Assembly: GCA_963969365.1 (NCBI GenBank)
Contig: OZ017755.1
Span: 1,612,001-1,676,000, forward strand
Direction of reading: 5' to 3'
Origin: Asterochloris sp. CNOR1
Lineage: Eukaryota > Chlorophyta > Trebouxiophyceae > Trebouxiales > Trebouxiaceae
DNA length: 64,000 bases
Of this stretch, positions 23,001 to 33,200 are shown piece by piece. The notes beneath the pieces were generated by a model. It did no database searches, was not told where the DNA came from, and worked only from the letters and a program-made list of their open reading frames with translations. Position 1 is the first letter of the stretch. Each line of letters starts with the position of its first letter. Made by a program: the position numbers and the translations under genes.

Positions 23001-26000
23001 TCTGCTTTGTCCACTCTGCTTTGTACACCCTGCTCTGCTGCATGGGGTCTGGCCCGCCCTGCACAGGCATCGTGTCGTGCAGGGAGCAAACAGCAGTCTG
23101 GCTGTGAACTGCCCATTGGTATGTGGTGCAAAGCGCGGCACACTCATGCCCTGCCTGCACACTGTTGCACGGCCTGAACAGATGCGGCACCCTTGTACCC
23201 GCAGCTTCCAATACTGCTGCTCATACGTGCGGCAAGCTCCTGGCATACTGTGTGCTGCGGGTCTGCCGTTGCACTCCACTTTGCTGCTTTGGCTCCGCCT
23301 GGCAGTCTGCACTCTGGCCGGCACTCATGAAGCACCCAGACATGGCATGTGCCCCAGCAGACAAGGAGATGTCAGATTACTTCTTGCTGCAGGGCCACGT
23401 GCAGGCAGCCAGCGAGCCTCACAACATCAAATTGCTGGGAGACAGCCCTGCTCACACAGTCTCAGAGGCCCAGGCAGAGGGGCTGCGGCCGAACAACATG
23501 CCTGTGGGGCTGCTGGATGCACCGCCAGCGGTGGGGTGCCCTGTGCTGGCAGCAAGGGGATTGGGAGCCAGGGCAGGCCTCAGGAGAAGCCCTGGTGGGT
23601 CACAAACATGCAACTGAAGGAGCCCTCACTTGCGCTGCTGGCAGGGGGCTGCATTGCAGGGCCCAAGGGCAAAAGCAGGCCTCAGTACTAAGCCCTGAGG
23701 GGATGCACGCATGCATCTGCACTTCTATGCCAGCAGCACTGGGCCTGGGAGCAGGGGTGGGCCCGAGGAGACGCCCCAGTGGGTCACACGCATGTACCTG
23801 GTGGGGCCCAGCAGCATAGATTGCCTGGGCGCTGCATGTGTGCCGGGCTGCTTGCAAACCGCCAGCAGGTGCCCAAGCAGCTTGCAGGAGTGCAACAGCA
23901 TGCCTGCAGCAGGCAACTCGCCTGCACTGCCAGCAGGGGACGGCAAAGCAGGGTCTGCAGAGAATAGCACAACAGAGAGACCTGAGGGCTTGCATGCATG
24001 CGTCTGCAAGGCTTGATGGGCGTATATTGTTTACCACCCACAGCAGGTCGCCCTGTTCTAGCAGCACCCTGACAAGCGTGAGCCTCAGGAGAAGCCCTGG
24101 TGGGGAACATGCCTGGCGTGCATGTTTGTTCCATTTACCAATGTCTAGGAGGAGTACCAATCAGCTCCAGGCCAGAGGTGCCTGCTATATGCTCAATGCT
24201 AGGGAGCTCTGCTTCTGATCTTCTCTGGGGGTTTTGTGGGAGATGACCGTCAGGTCTCTTAAACATCACGACTCACCTGAAGGGTAGGAATGCCTCTTCT
24301 CTAGCCATGCTCCTGCCCTCTCCCATGCATCAAGACATACCCGCTGACTCCAGCCCTCTCATCTACCTGCAGAGCGCCTCAGCTCGCTGCAGGGTGCTGC
24401 TCCCACCGGCACAGCAAATCGCCAGCAGGCTGTCGCATCCCCAGCTGCTCTCTGTGCATCCGCAGATCGAGCTGGCGCAGCTGCGCCAGCAATGGCACGG
24501 CAAGGTGCTCAGCCAGCCAGGCCTCAGCCAGGCCTGCCCCAGCCAACCCACGAGTCGCAGATGCCCCTCCAGGCAAGGGTGGAGGTGGCCAGAGAGCAGC
24601 AGCGTGCCGGGCGCACTGGCCACCAGGCAGCCCCAACAGGTGCTGGTGAGGCTGGGCCCATCAAGCGGCAGGAGCTTTCAGCAGCAGCTGGTGGCGATGC
24701 TCGCTTGAGCCAAGCAGAGGAGCCAGCAGCTGGTGGTGGTGGTGCTGCAGCGGACCTAGTACCCAACTCAGAGCCCCAGAATGCCACTGCTGGCTCAGGC
24801 CAGGGCTTTGCCGGGTCCCCAGATCCACGGCACAGCAGGCTTGTGCCTGCTGTCTCAGACCAGCGCACCACACAGCTTCAGGCTGCGCAAGCTCAGGATA
24901 CTGATGCGCACAACGTGCAGCAGGTTGTGGAGGGGGGTGGGGCAGACATGGTCAACATCCCTGAGACACAGCCAGAAAGCTTTGTGTTCCCTGAGCCTGA
25001 CCTTGCTGCTGCTGATGGCAGTGTGCACCAGCAGCAGCAGGGGAGTGGTGAGGAGGGGCTCATTCCTGGCGGCAGTGCACAGCACCAGCACCAGTGCAGT
25101 GCAGGGCAGGAGCCAGCAGTCCTTGCCCTCCCTGCTGGCCATGACACCGCCATGCAGAGTGACTCACCTGGAGCTGCTGCACCCATGCCAGCAGCGCCAG
25201 CAGGGGTGCCTCCCACATGTGAGGCGGGGACCAGCGGCCAGCCTGCTGCACCAGCAGGCGCCCCTGCCAGAGCTACCTTGCTGACGACCTACACTCGCCC
25301 AAAGCGGCGGCTGTCTGGGCAGTCGCCTGTGGCAGCCCAGCCGGCAGGGCAGGTGCCAGCTGCCGGTAGTCTATGGGAGGCTGCAGCTGCCGCAGGCAGT
25401 GATGGTGTGTCAAGGCAGGGTGCAGTGCCACGGCAGGGGCCTGCCAAGCGAGCCAAGAGCGTGTCGCCTGCGGGGGACGGGGTCCAGGCCCAAGCAGCGG
25501 CCCAGACGAGGCGGGGACCATCAGAGACCGAGGTCCAGGTCAGCAGGCTGCAGCTTGGCTGGACTGGAGCCCGCTCTGCTGTATGCTGCTGGTGGTACAG
25601 GCTGAGGTCCACCACGTCCACACACAGTGGGCTGCATGTGCAATGGCGTACATGCCAAGGTTCAGAGGTTGCCCTGAACAGGAAGTTCAAGTGCCTGAGA
25701 GTGGCTCATGTTTCACAAGTGCACCATGGCCTGGCGTTACTGAGACAGCATAGCAGATAACCTATCCCAAGAGTCTGAGCAGGCTCAGTCATAAGGTGAA
25801 CTGCACCGCCATGTTTGAGGATGCAGCAGCAGGTTGACCTATGACTGGTGTGCACACCTGCTTGCATGCTTGCGCATGCAGCCCCAGCCTGACACCTGGC
25901 TTGCCTTGTTTCCCTGCAGGAGCTGGAGCTGTCTCAGCAGCTGACACCAGGACCCCATCGCCGCAGTCCTCTGGGGATTCACAATCATTGCCACGAGGAG

Positions 26001-26345
26001 AACATGCAGCCTTGCCGGAAGTCTGAAGCCAAGAGCAGGCAGCAGGACCACACATCCTGGGCTGTTGGTTCACCTGCTGCAGGCAATGGGCTGCTGGTGC
26101 TGGAAGCTGGGGCTTCAATGGACCAGCTGGTCTTCAACATGGGGGCCCGCTCCAGCACATTGCAGCAGCAGGCCACTCAGCTTGGGCAGGCAATGCAGCA
26201 GAGGGGCATTACGGTGCGACCTGCATCCTGCGTTGTGGGCAATGCATTGACTGTGCCTCATTTGGGCTTTTGCACTGAGCTTAGGGCGCTGTATGACTGC
26301 AGGCGGGGCAGAGACAACAACTGCAACAGACCCTGCACAATGTGA
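11031..26345 (+). CDS. RIF1: RIF1-like replication-timing/telomere-associated protein
   Basis: RIF1 proteins control replication timing and double-strand-break repair choice by recruiting PP1 phosphatase to chromatin. Exon 1 (11031-11221) joins in phase to 11323 onward; helical HEAT-like exons continue to about 19620. The best family match is the exon pair near 13535-13720 and 14240-14400. TATLEQWQRIIITFVAHG, then DPRPGVQQ, then AALDTWVHLLTTVL parallels the animal RIF1 segment AFIAWKSLIDNFAL...LTKLEVWWYLLMRL. After the HEAT region, near 20690-20880, comes a basic exon with AIRTDRQKERR, resembling the conserved LTDHQKE motif of animal RIF1. Two long disordered exons follow (about 21290-22430 and 24490-25516; the second contains IPETQPESFVFPEPD). 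The last exon (25920-26345) contains SMDQLVFNMGARSSTLQQQ and may be the C-terminal domain. I see no clear RVxF or SILK PP1-docking motif. Many exon borders are approximate. The gene fills over 15 kb and ends tail-to-tail with its neighbour. Confidence 0.7.
12764..13085 (+). repeat. Intronic tandem repeat, three decayed ~110-117 bp units
   Basis: Three units can be aligned on the shared AGCTGCAGG core at about 12773, 12882 and 12998. Each carries a downstream GAGCAGCAG block and an AAGGCTGAGCACGCA-like block (better conserved in units 2 and 3). They lie in a non-coding stretch of the RIF1-like gene, and each core resembles a splice acceptor or exon edge (tgcag/gtaag in unit 1). Confidence 0.65.
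14435..14740 (+). repeat. Three copies of an exon 3' edge with its donor
   Basis: Anchors at 14461 (ctgggtaaggtgggtggcag), 14586 (ctggccaaggtgggcagccc) and about 14692 (ttgggcaaggtggcagccc) share flanking sequence on both sides and are spaced about 125 and 107 bp apart. The first carries a plausible donor (GTAAGG); the later two have lost the GT. They lie in the intron after the RIF1-like exon ending near 14460. Confidence 0.6.
19185..19400 (+). repeat. Decayed copy of an acceptor and exon start, 125 bp upstream of the real one
   Basis: The functional exon of the RIF1-like gene starts after tgcag at 19344 and reads GSTLQRALLQAWSQALA. The intron segment around 19190-19290 repeats the same layout: an acacatgcc-type lead, a pyrimidine stretch, tgcag at 19219, then GSPCSEPCTQLGPRQPP, the same exon start with many changes. 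Confidence 0.65.
23560..24115 (+). repeat. Three dispersed copies of a 50-bp block within the RIF1-like gene
   Basis: Blocks near 23575 (cctcaggagaagccctggtg), 23765 (gaggagacgccccagtgggt) and 24083 (cctcaggagaagccctggtg) share flanking sequence, including a gggcctgggagcagg/gggagccagggcagg lead and a trailing ggg(t/a)acacatgc-type stretch. Between the second and third, ctgaggggatgcacgcatgc-type segments also recur (23694 and 23984). This looks like repeated local duplication with later decay. Some of it could be coding. Confidence 0.55.
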
Positions 26346-26544
26346 TGATGGCTGTGACCTGCATACAAGCCCATTTGATCAACAACCCAAATGACAATTG
26401 ACATCTTGAAGAGCAATTGACCATTCTGAGAAACTTGGCCCTGCCTTTGCAGTGCCAGTAGTGGTTGTCAAGCATCCCCCCTCTGCATTTAAGTCCTATA
26501 TGAAGCTATGTTCACTCATTCACTTCAGATGCATCCTGAAGCTT

Positions 26545-29500
26545 TCAATCTCGCCTGCCCTTTCTCTCAAGCAGCACTGGTACCACTTCTGAGTTCTGCG
26601 GCCTGTAGGGCTCCCTGTCGACGCTGAGCAGTAAACTCCTCACAAATCCGCTATGTGTAACGACAAACACCACTTGCTCTTCGCTGTTTTCAAACACAGT
26701 CCAGAGGAAGTCGGTTGCACGCTTGACCTGTACCAGTGCCATGACAGAAAATGAGCAGCGCATAACAGTATGAGTGTGAGCTGGTGCCTTGTACAAGCAT
26801 GGCAGTGGTAGCAAGCTTGTCTGTCGTCCATACCTGCTGGCGCTGTTTCTCTCTGTGATGCTTAGTCCACAAGTGATCCTCATCTGCTGGAAGGGCAGAA
26901 GTGTGAGCACGCATGGCATCATCTGGGTGCCATTGAAGGATGTGCACCTCAGCAGAGGCGTTCACTGGGCGCACCTGTGAAGAGGCCAAACTCTCTCTTG
27001 TCCACTCCTTGAACTGCAGACAGTGTTGGTCACTGTCAGCCCGATGGCCGAGGCTACAAAACATATGCCCACCATGTATATGCAGCCACTCCTCACCATT
27101 GAACTCAAACTGGGGAAACTTAGACTTCAGCCCTGTAGAGACACATGATGGAATTGAATGAGCCAAGGTGGGAGTCTAGCCAGTTTCAGTTCTCAAGGCC
27201 CCTTCCTCGTTGAAGAGAGAAAAGGCCAGCAGCAGGCCATCTTGGTGCCATGCTAAATCCACTGAAATATGATGGAGCACACCCCCTGTTGCCATGAGCT
27301 GCCCAGGCAGTGGCCCTGCAACATTGATGCTCACCCTGCTCAAAGGCGCAGGGCCCACACTCTGGCTCCTCCCGGCTGCCCAGGTCTGTCACCCCGCGCC
27401 GCGCATCACAGGTGTCAGACCCGAGCGTCTCCCTGCAGTGCAAGGGCAGCGCAGTGCTTACTCAACCTGTCCAGCAGGCGTCAATGCTGATGTGTGGGTG
27501 CAGGGCCCCCAGTGCGTGGCTCAAGTCAGGGCAGCAACAGTTGAGGGCGCTGAGCGCATCGCCTAGCTTGCGGCAGCAGGGCTCAACTGATGCATGTAGG
27601 GTCGGCATGGCAGGAAACTGCTCTCGCTGTGGGGTGGCCCCAGACTCTGGGCCAGCCCGGCTGTGAGAGCAGAAGGCAGCAACTACCCCGCCATTGGCTG
27701 GAGGGCAAGAGCAGGACCCCTCGACAGTCACCTGCACAGCTCCTCAATGCTGATGGCAGCGACGGGCAGGTCGGCCATTGCAAGGGAGGCTGTGTCGAGG
27801 CACCTGCAGCAGCCCGTTGGCATTGTCGTTTGGCATCAAGGGGCTCAAGGGATATGAGCTCAACAAGGGATGGGCTGGCTCAGCGAACAGTTCAGGCACT
27901 GCAAGGGAGGCTGCGTCGCGGCGCCAGCACCAGGCAAGCGTACACAGCCAGCCTCCATATGCATGGCCATACTGGTGCCAGGCATGCTGCACGAGGCAGG
28001 CCAGTCGACTGCGCGCTGAGGGCTCCCCAGACAGCATGCCAGCACTGCACAGCAGTCGCCGTGCCTCTGCGTTCTGGCTGCAACCCTGCTGGAGGGCCTG
28101 ACGACAGGCCACATGGAGTTGTCCCTCCACGCAGACCAGCTATCTCTGTGCAATGTGCAGCAGTTGTTTGCTGGGGCCTGCTCACCTGCTGAGGGGGCTG
28201 ACAACCAGCCGCACAGAGTGGTTGCCTGTGATCTGTGCAAAGGTGTCGTCCGCCTTCAGCAGGTCATTCAGCGCCTGGGCCTGCTGCTCCCCCGCTTCAG
28301 TCAGGTCTGCAGATGGCAGCAGGATGGCAGTACGGCTTGTGAGATGACTGGAGGGAGCTCTCTCTCTCATACTGGCGTGGCAGGCACAGGAAGGGCTTGG
28401 GGACTGGAGTGGCGGCAAGATTCGCTGCAGATGCGGAGCAGCAGCGGCAGCAGGCGCAGGGCGTCCAACCTGTGGTGTTGGTGACGCCGTCATAGCAGCA
28501 GCTCACCGGCGTCAAACACCTTGTATTCAGTCCCATTCCCTGTTGTGAAGCTGCACTTGGACTCCACGCCATACCTGCACCAGAAGCAGCGAGCCAGAAT
28601 GAGCAAAAACATCAATGGGATCACAACAAGACAGCGCAGGCCGCCATCCCCTGCCTGGTCCACATCTGGTGCATGCCTCATGCCAAGATGCAGCCCTCCG
28701 CGCAGGCAGTGATACAACATGCAAAGGGGCACAAGAGGATGTGCACAAGCACAAGTGAAGGCGGTCACCAGAGATCAGGGCCCAGCACCTCCTCCAGGTA
28801 GTTGCTCCAGGCCTGCCCATGCCGGATGAGGAAGAGCAGCTTCCTGTCTGCAAGCACATTGAAGAAAGGAGTGAGGTGGGGCAGGCTGCACCCCAGCCCT
28901 TCTGGACCCGTGCAGCTGTGATTCAAGCAGCTTGTGCCTGGTGAGGCAGAGCAGCTTCTGCTCTGGCTGTGTTAGAGAGCTGCATGTGAATCATGCAGAA
29001 CTTTCATGAGAGGCTGCCCATGTCTGATGAGGGACAGCAGCATCTCGTTGGCAGGCAGAGTGGGAGAAACAGTGAAGGGCCAGGCTGGGTTGCAAGGCAA
29101 GCTCAGTACTGTGCAGCTGTGGTTTATGCAGCCGCAGCTTGATGTGGACAGCATCTTCTTGTCTACAGGCGACATGTCTGCACCTCAGTGCAGACCTCAC
29201 AGGCCTCGGTCCTGAGAGCACAGACTTTGCCAATGCTGACCGAGCAGCGGACATTCAATATGCGTCTGCTGCAGGAGACATCGCAGGGCTGTGAGTCGAG
29301 CAGCCTTTGACGCGCGCAGCAGCTTGTCAGGCCCTGTGCAGCTGCATTTCAGAGAGCAAGTGCTGGCCAGCTGTTGGGTTGCACATGGCCGCCACATGCT
29401 CACTGGGGTGCCCTTCCAGTCTTGACAGGATGCTGTCCCAGGGCTTCACTGCGCCAAACTGGGCGTGCTGCCCTGGCTGTGGCAGCCCCTTGGACGCACG

Positions 29501-30049
29501 TTCCTGCAGAGCATGGCAGACAGCCATGTGGACTGGTAGCGGCGGTCTCCTGCTGCTGTTGCTGTCTGCATGCGCTGATGGCTGCCTGCTGGCTGTTGAC
29601 TGCCACCTGCTGCTGGTGTGGCTGCCTGGTGCCACACGTTTGCACAGGCTACTGGGCCAGCATGCTGCTCCAGAATGGAAAGGAGAGATCAGGAAGCTGC
29701 TCTTCCAGTCCAACACAGCAGCACAGCGTAGGCCTCCATCACTTGCCTGGATGAAGAGGCCGTCGTATGGAGAGTCAAACACATCTTTGTACTTGCCTGC
29801 AGTGCATCGTTGCTGTCATACCTGGAGCACCACAGGGAGTGCAGTGTAGGCTTTTGACTATGCCAGCATCATACCATAATCAACATCCTTGCACTCATGC
29901 TTGTGCTTCTTGTGCTTGGACTGGTCATCATCAGCTGTCTGCTGGAGGGTGCTGGCTGCCTGCTGTGGGCCTAGACCATGGCATTGGCTTGCCAACAGAA
30001 GTACGACCACCAGTAAGAGGGTCTGCAGGCAGATCCAACAATGCCCCAT
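26545..30049 (-). CDS. Secretory-pathway histidine phosphatase (phosphoglycerate-mutase-like)
   Basis: A member of the histidine phosphatase superfamily; the substrate cannot be told from sequence. The N-terminus (30049) is a clear signal peptide or anchor, MGHCWICLQTLLLVVVLLLA, followed by a His/Lys-rich stretch (KHKKHKHE). An exon with KYKDVFDSPYDGLFIQ follows (about 29750). The catalytic RHG motif is in KLLFLIRHGQAWSNYLEEV (about 28850-28775). Then come YKVFDA joined in phase to DLTEAGEQQAQALNDLL, VRLVVSPLSR (about 28190), ETLGSDTCDARRG (about 27400) joined to LKSKFPQFEFNGEEWLH (about 27125), EVHILQWHPDDAMRAH, and the second catalytic His in VVFVVTHSGFVRSLL (about 26640). The gene ends KGRRD, stop at 26545. 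The layout fits plant phosphoglycerate-mutase-like proteins, but the signal peptide points to export or an endomembrane location. The donor after GLFIQ may be GC (CAG|GCAAGT). Exons between 28100 and 27450 are uncertain. Confidence 0.8.
27770..27935 (-). repeat. Duplicated acceptor region in the phosphatase gene
   Basis: tgcaagggaggctgcgtcg (about 27899) and tgcaagggaggctgtgtcg (about 27779) are nearly identical blocks about 119 bp apart. On the minus strand they read cagcctcccttgca, i.e. a pyrimidine tract with tgcag in one copy and tgcaa in the other, followed by similar sequence. Confidence 0.55.
28925..29340 (-). repeat. Decayed copies of the RHG catalytic exon
   Basis: Upstream of the functional exon (KLLFLIRHGQAWSNY, about 28850) the intron holds further versions on the same strand: NEMLLSLIRHGQPLMKVL (about 29050), EQKLLCLTRHKLLESQL (about 28960) and a weaker GPDKLLRASKAAR (about 29320). 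The shared cacagctgcac lead before copies supports a common origin. None continues into the conserved SNYLEE context, so I read them as relics of tandem exon duplication rather than alternative exons. Confidence 0.6.
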
Positions 30050-30239
30050 GGTATATCTGCTGGCGGGCCTGCAGATGCTGGAATGGTTCCAGAGCTCTCC
30101 CTCGAGGATCGGAATGGAATCTTGACTGGCATGCCATACTGGCTGGTGTCACTGGCTGGTAGCAGCAGCGTCATTCACCTAAAGGTGTGCCATGGTACAC
30201 ACAGCTTCATTCAGATCAGGCATGTTGCAGAGCCTTGGC

Positions 30240-33200
30240 GAGAGTCAGAGGCAGGCTGGCTATAACCATATCGAGCGGTGCCCGACCCTGTATCACAGTC
30301 TTCAGAACTGCAGAAGCCTTTGTGGGTGTTGCAGGACGAGCCTTGTGGATCCTGCTGTTGCAGGAAGGCGGGGAGGCTCGGCGCACTGGGTCGTGACCGC
30401 TGCATCCCCTGCACCAGAGTGCAGTGAGACTCCGCTTGCATGTGTAAGTGGCCCTGCTACGTCTGGGTAAGCTTATGTCCGCATTGCATGGTGAGTCCCT
30501 CTGCGATCACTAGGCTTGGGCAGCAATGCCAGCTGCTACCTTGCAAGGTGGTCAGATGCAAATTGACAGCAGCAGGGCTCTCACCTCTAGCCCCGAAGGA
30601 TCATCACGGGCGCTGGCATGTGTGCGCCCCTTTAGGCTGTTGGCCAAGCGTTGAGAACCCTTGTTGGTCCAAGAGCCCAGCGCGGCAGCTGCATAGCAGT
30701 GCGTGCTGCCCGCCCGTGGCGGCAGGTTGGCCTCAAAGGAGCCCTGCACAGAGGCTTGGTCTCTTGTCAGCAGGTGCTTGCTGAAAGCGAGCTGCAATCC
30801 CTATCCAGGGCAGTTGTTCTCTGCAGGGTGGCAGTGTAGCCTCAAAGGACCCCTGCACCAGCAAGGGTCCTTGGTAAATGTGCATACTGAGGCCTTTGAG
30901 CATCCCAGTGGCTGCTGTGGTGCAGCCCTCAACCTCCAGTGCTTCCAGCCAGTGCCTGTCGTGCAGTCAGCCGGTAGCATGTCCAAACACATGCGCCTGG
31001 GTGGGCATCAGAGTCTCTGCACAGGCTGGCTTGCCCCCAGCAGTTGCACTGGGTGGGCGAGTGCAGGCCCTGGACTGTGCAACCTGCCAGCCAGACAGGG
31101 GCGCTTCCTGCCTCCCCCTACCTTGATGCCTTCCGGGGTCAGCTGCTGCTGCTGCTGCATGCCCTGCATTGCCAGATTGTGCCTCTGGCGCACTGCTTCT
31201 GCCTGTTGCTGCACATCCTGCTGCTGCTGCCGTCCCTGCTGCAGAATGTCCTGCCGCCAGGCTGGGATCTGCTGCTGCTGGCTGCCTGCTTCCTGTTGCA
31301 GCCAGTCCTGCGTTTGCCAACTGAGGCCCTTCCCTGCCTGCTGCTGCTGCTGTGACTCCAGCTGCCAGCACTGGTCATCTGGAGGCGCCTGCACTGCATG
31401 AGGCACCTGACAAGGTGCAACTTGCCTCGCTGCCATGCCAACGAGCAACCAGCAAAGACTCCCTCATGTGTCCTTCAAACAACAACAAACCCGTTTTTCT
31501 GACCTCGTCACTAAACCCAGGCACACAAGGAACAGCGGCCAGCTCATGGCCACCTGTGCAGCTAGCCAGGCTTGCCTAGGCCAGCACAGCCCTGGAAGTA
31601 TGTGCAGTCACGCAGTACAGCACGGGAACAGGAGCAGCTCAGCTACACCGTGGGCTGCTGGCTGGGCCCTGCGCAGGTCAGCACCCCCCTGCAAGCACCG
31701 CCTCCCAGGCAGCGTCGCCGGTGCTCACCTGTGCTGCTGGCCGCGGCTCCTGCAGGCTAGCAAGCCCCAGCCTGGACTGGGCAGCAGGCTGTTCCTGCTG
31801 AGGCACTGCCTCCTCAACACCTGCTGCTGCCCGTGGCAGTCCCTCATCGCTGACTCGTGCAGCCATCCATGGTGCATAGGCTGGCGCTTTGTCAGGCTTG
31901 TCCACAGTAGGGTACATGCCAGAGGATGCACCTGCACAGGAGGGTTGAGTTCCTGGCGGCCTGCCTGAATGAAACGGGATGGGGAGGTTCTCCAGATCTG
32001 CACCCTCTGCAATCATGATGCCCCACAGCGCAACAAGCCGTGACAGCTGTGCCTGAGGCCACGAAGCACACAGTAAGCATGTCACTGCGGCAAGGCATTG
32101 ATGCTGAGACCTCCCGCCTGCCTGGTGCAACGTGGCAGGCTGCTGTTGCACATCCATGTGCTGAGTAGACGCACCCTGACTGCCCCAAGTGCCGTGTACA
32201 CCCCGGACATCCTTGGAAGAAGACAGCTCCAGACAGCCTGTTAGCTGTGCACCTCCAGCTGCCTTACTTGGTTGCCCACCATATGCCTGGTACACCTGGT
32301 CCTTGGAGTAGGAAGATGACGACTCCAGCACCTCTGCGCGCTTGCGGCCCTCCCCCATGCCCGCCTGCTGGCTGTTCTCAGCCCCAAATCCTGAGCTGGG
32401 CACCGTCGGCGTACTCGTGCCAGCTGCTGCCGCCTGGGGGCGCACCCCTGCCACTGAGCTGGGCTGCAACCATCCACAGCAGGTCACATCTTGGCACAGG
32501 CATTGTAGCCATAGGGCTCGACGTGCGTCTGAGCAGCAGGCTACTAGCCCAGCTGATTAGGTGCCCGGGTTTTAACAGCCCCATGGCTGAACATCAGCAT
32601 GCTTGTGAGCAGGCTGCAAGCAGGCCCTTGTTGGCCGAAAAGCAGTGTTAGATTTAGTTGTGTGTGTGTGTGTGTGTGTGCGAAGCAGGATTTGAAGCAT
32701 GCTGCCCAGCACGCATTTCTACCTGCTCAGCAGGGCTGCAGTCTGAGAGGTGGGTGCTGTCCAGGTGGGCTGCGGCCTCTCCCATGGGACTAAATGAGGC
32801 CGGGCTTTGCTCCACCAGCTGGCCAACATGCTGGCGCTGGGGTCTGCTGGTAGATGTGTTGCAGGGCTGCGCACGCACTGGCTCAGGCATGTGGGGTGCA
32901 ACAGGTGCCTGCAGCATGCAGGTTGCATCACCTCGCTGCCTGGATGGCTAGAGAATGCAGTACCCTGCATCAGGTGCCTGCAGCGGGTGGAGGGGCAAAT
33001 GGCTGCAAGCGCTGAGGCATGCTGTGGGCCGGGGGACAGGCGCCTGCACGGGAGGATGGGACTGTCTGGCATGTGCCACAGTGCTGGGAGCTGAGGCTTG
33101 CATCTGGAGCAGGAGGAGGGGATGGCTGCTTGTGCCTCCTACCGTCGCAGGAAACAGCATGCTGGGCAAGGGGAAGCAGTGTTGCCCCTAAAATGATCTG

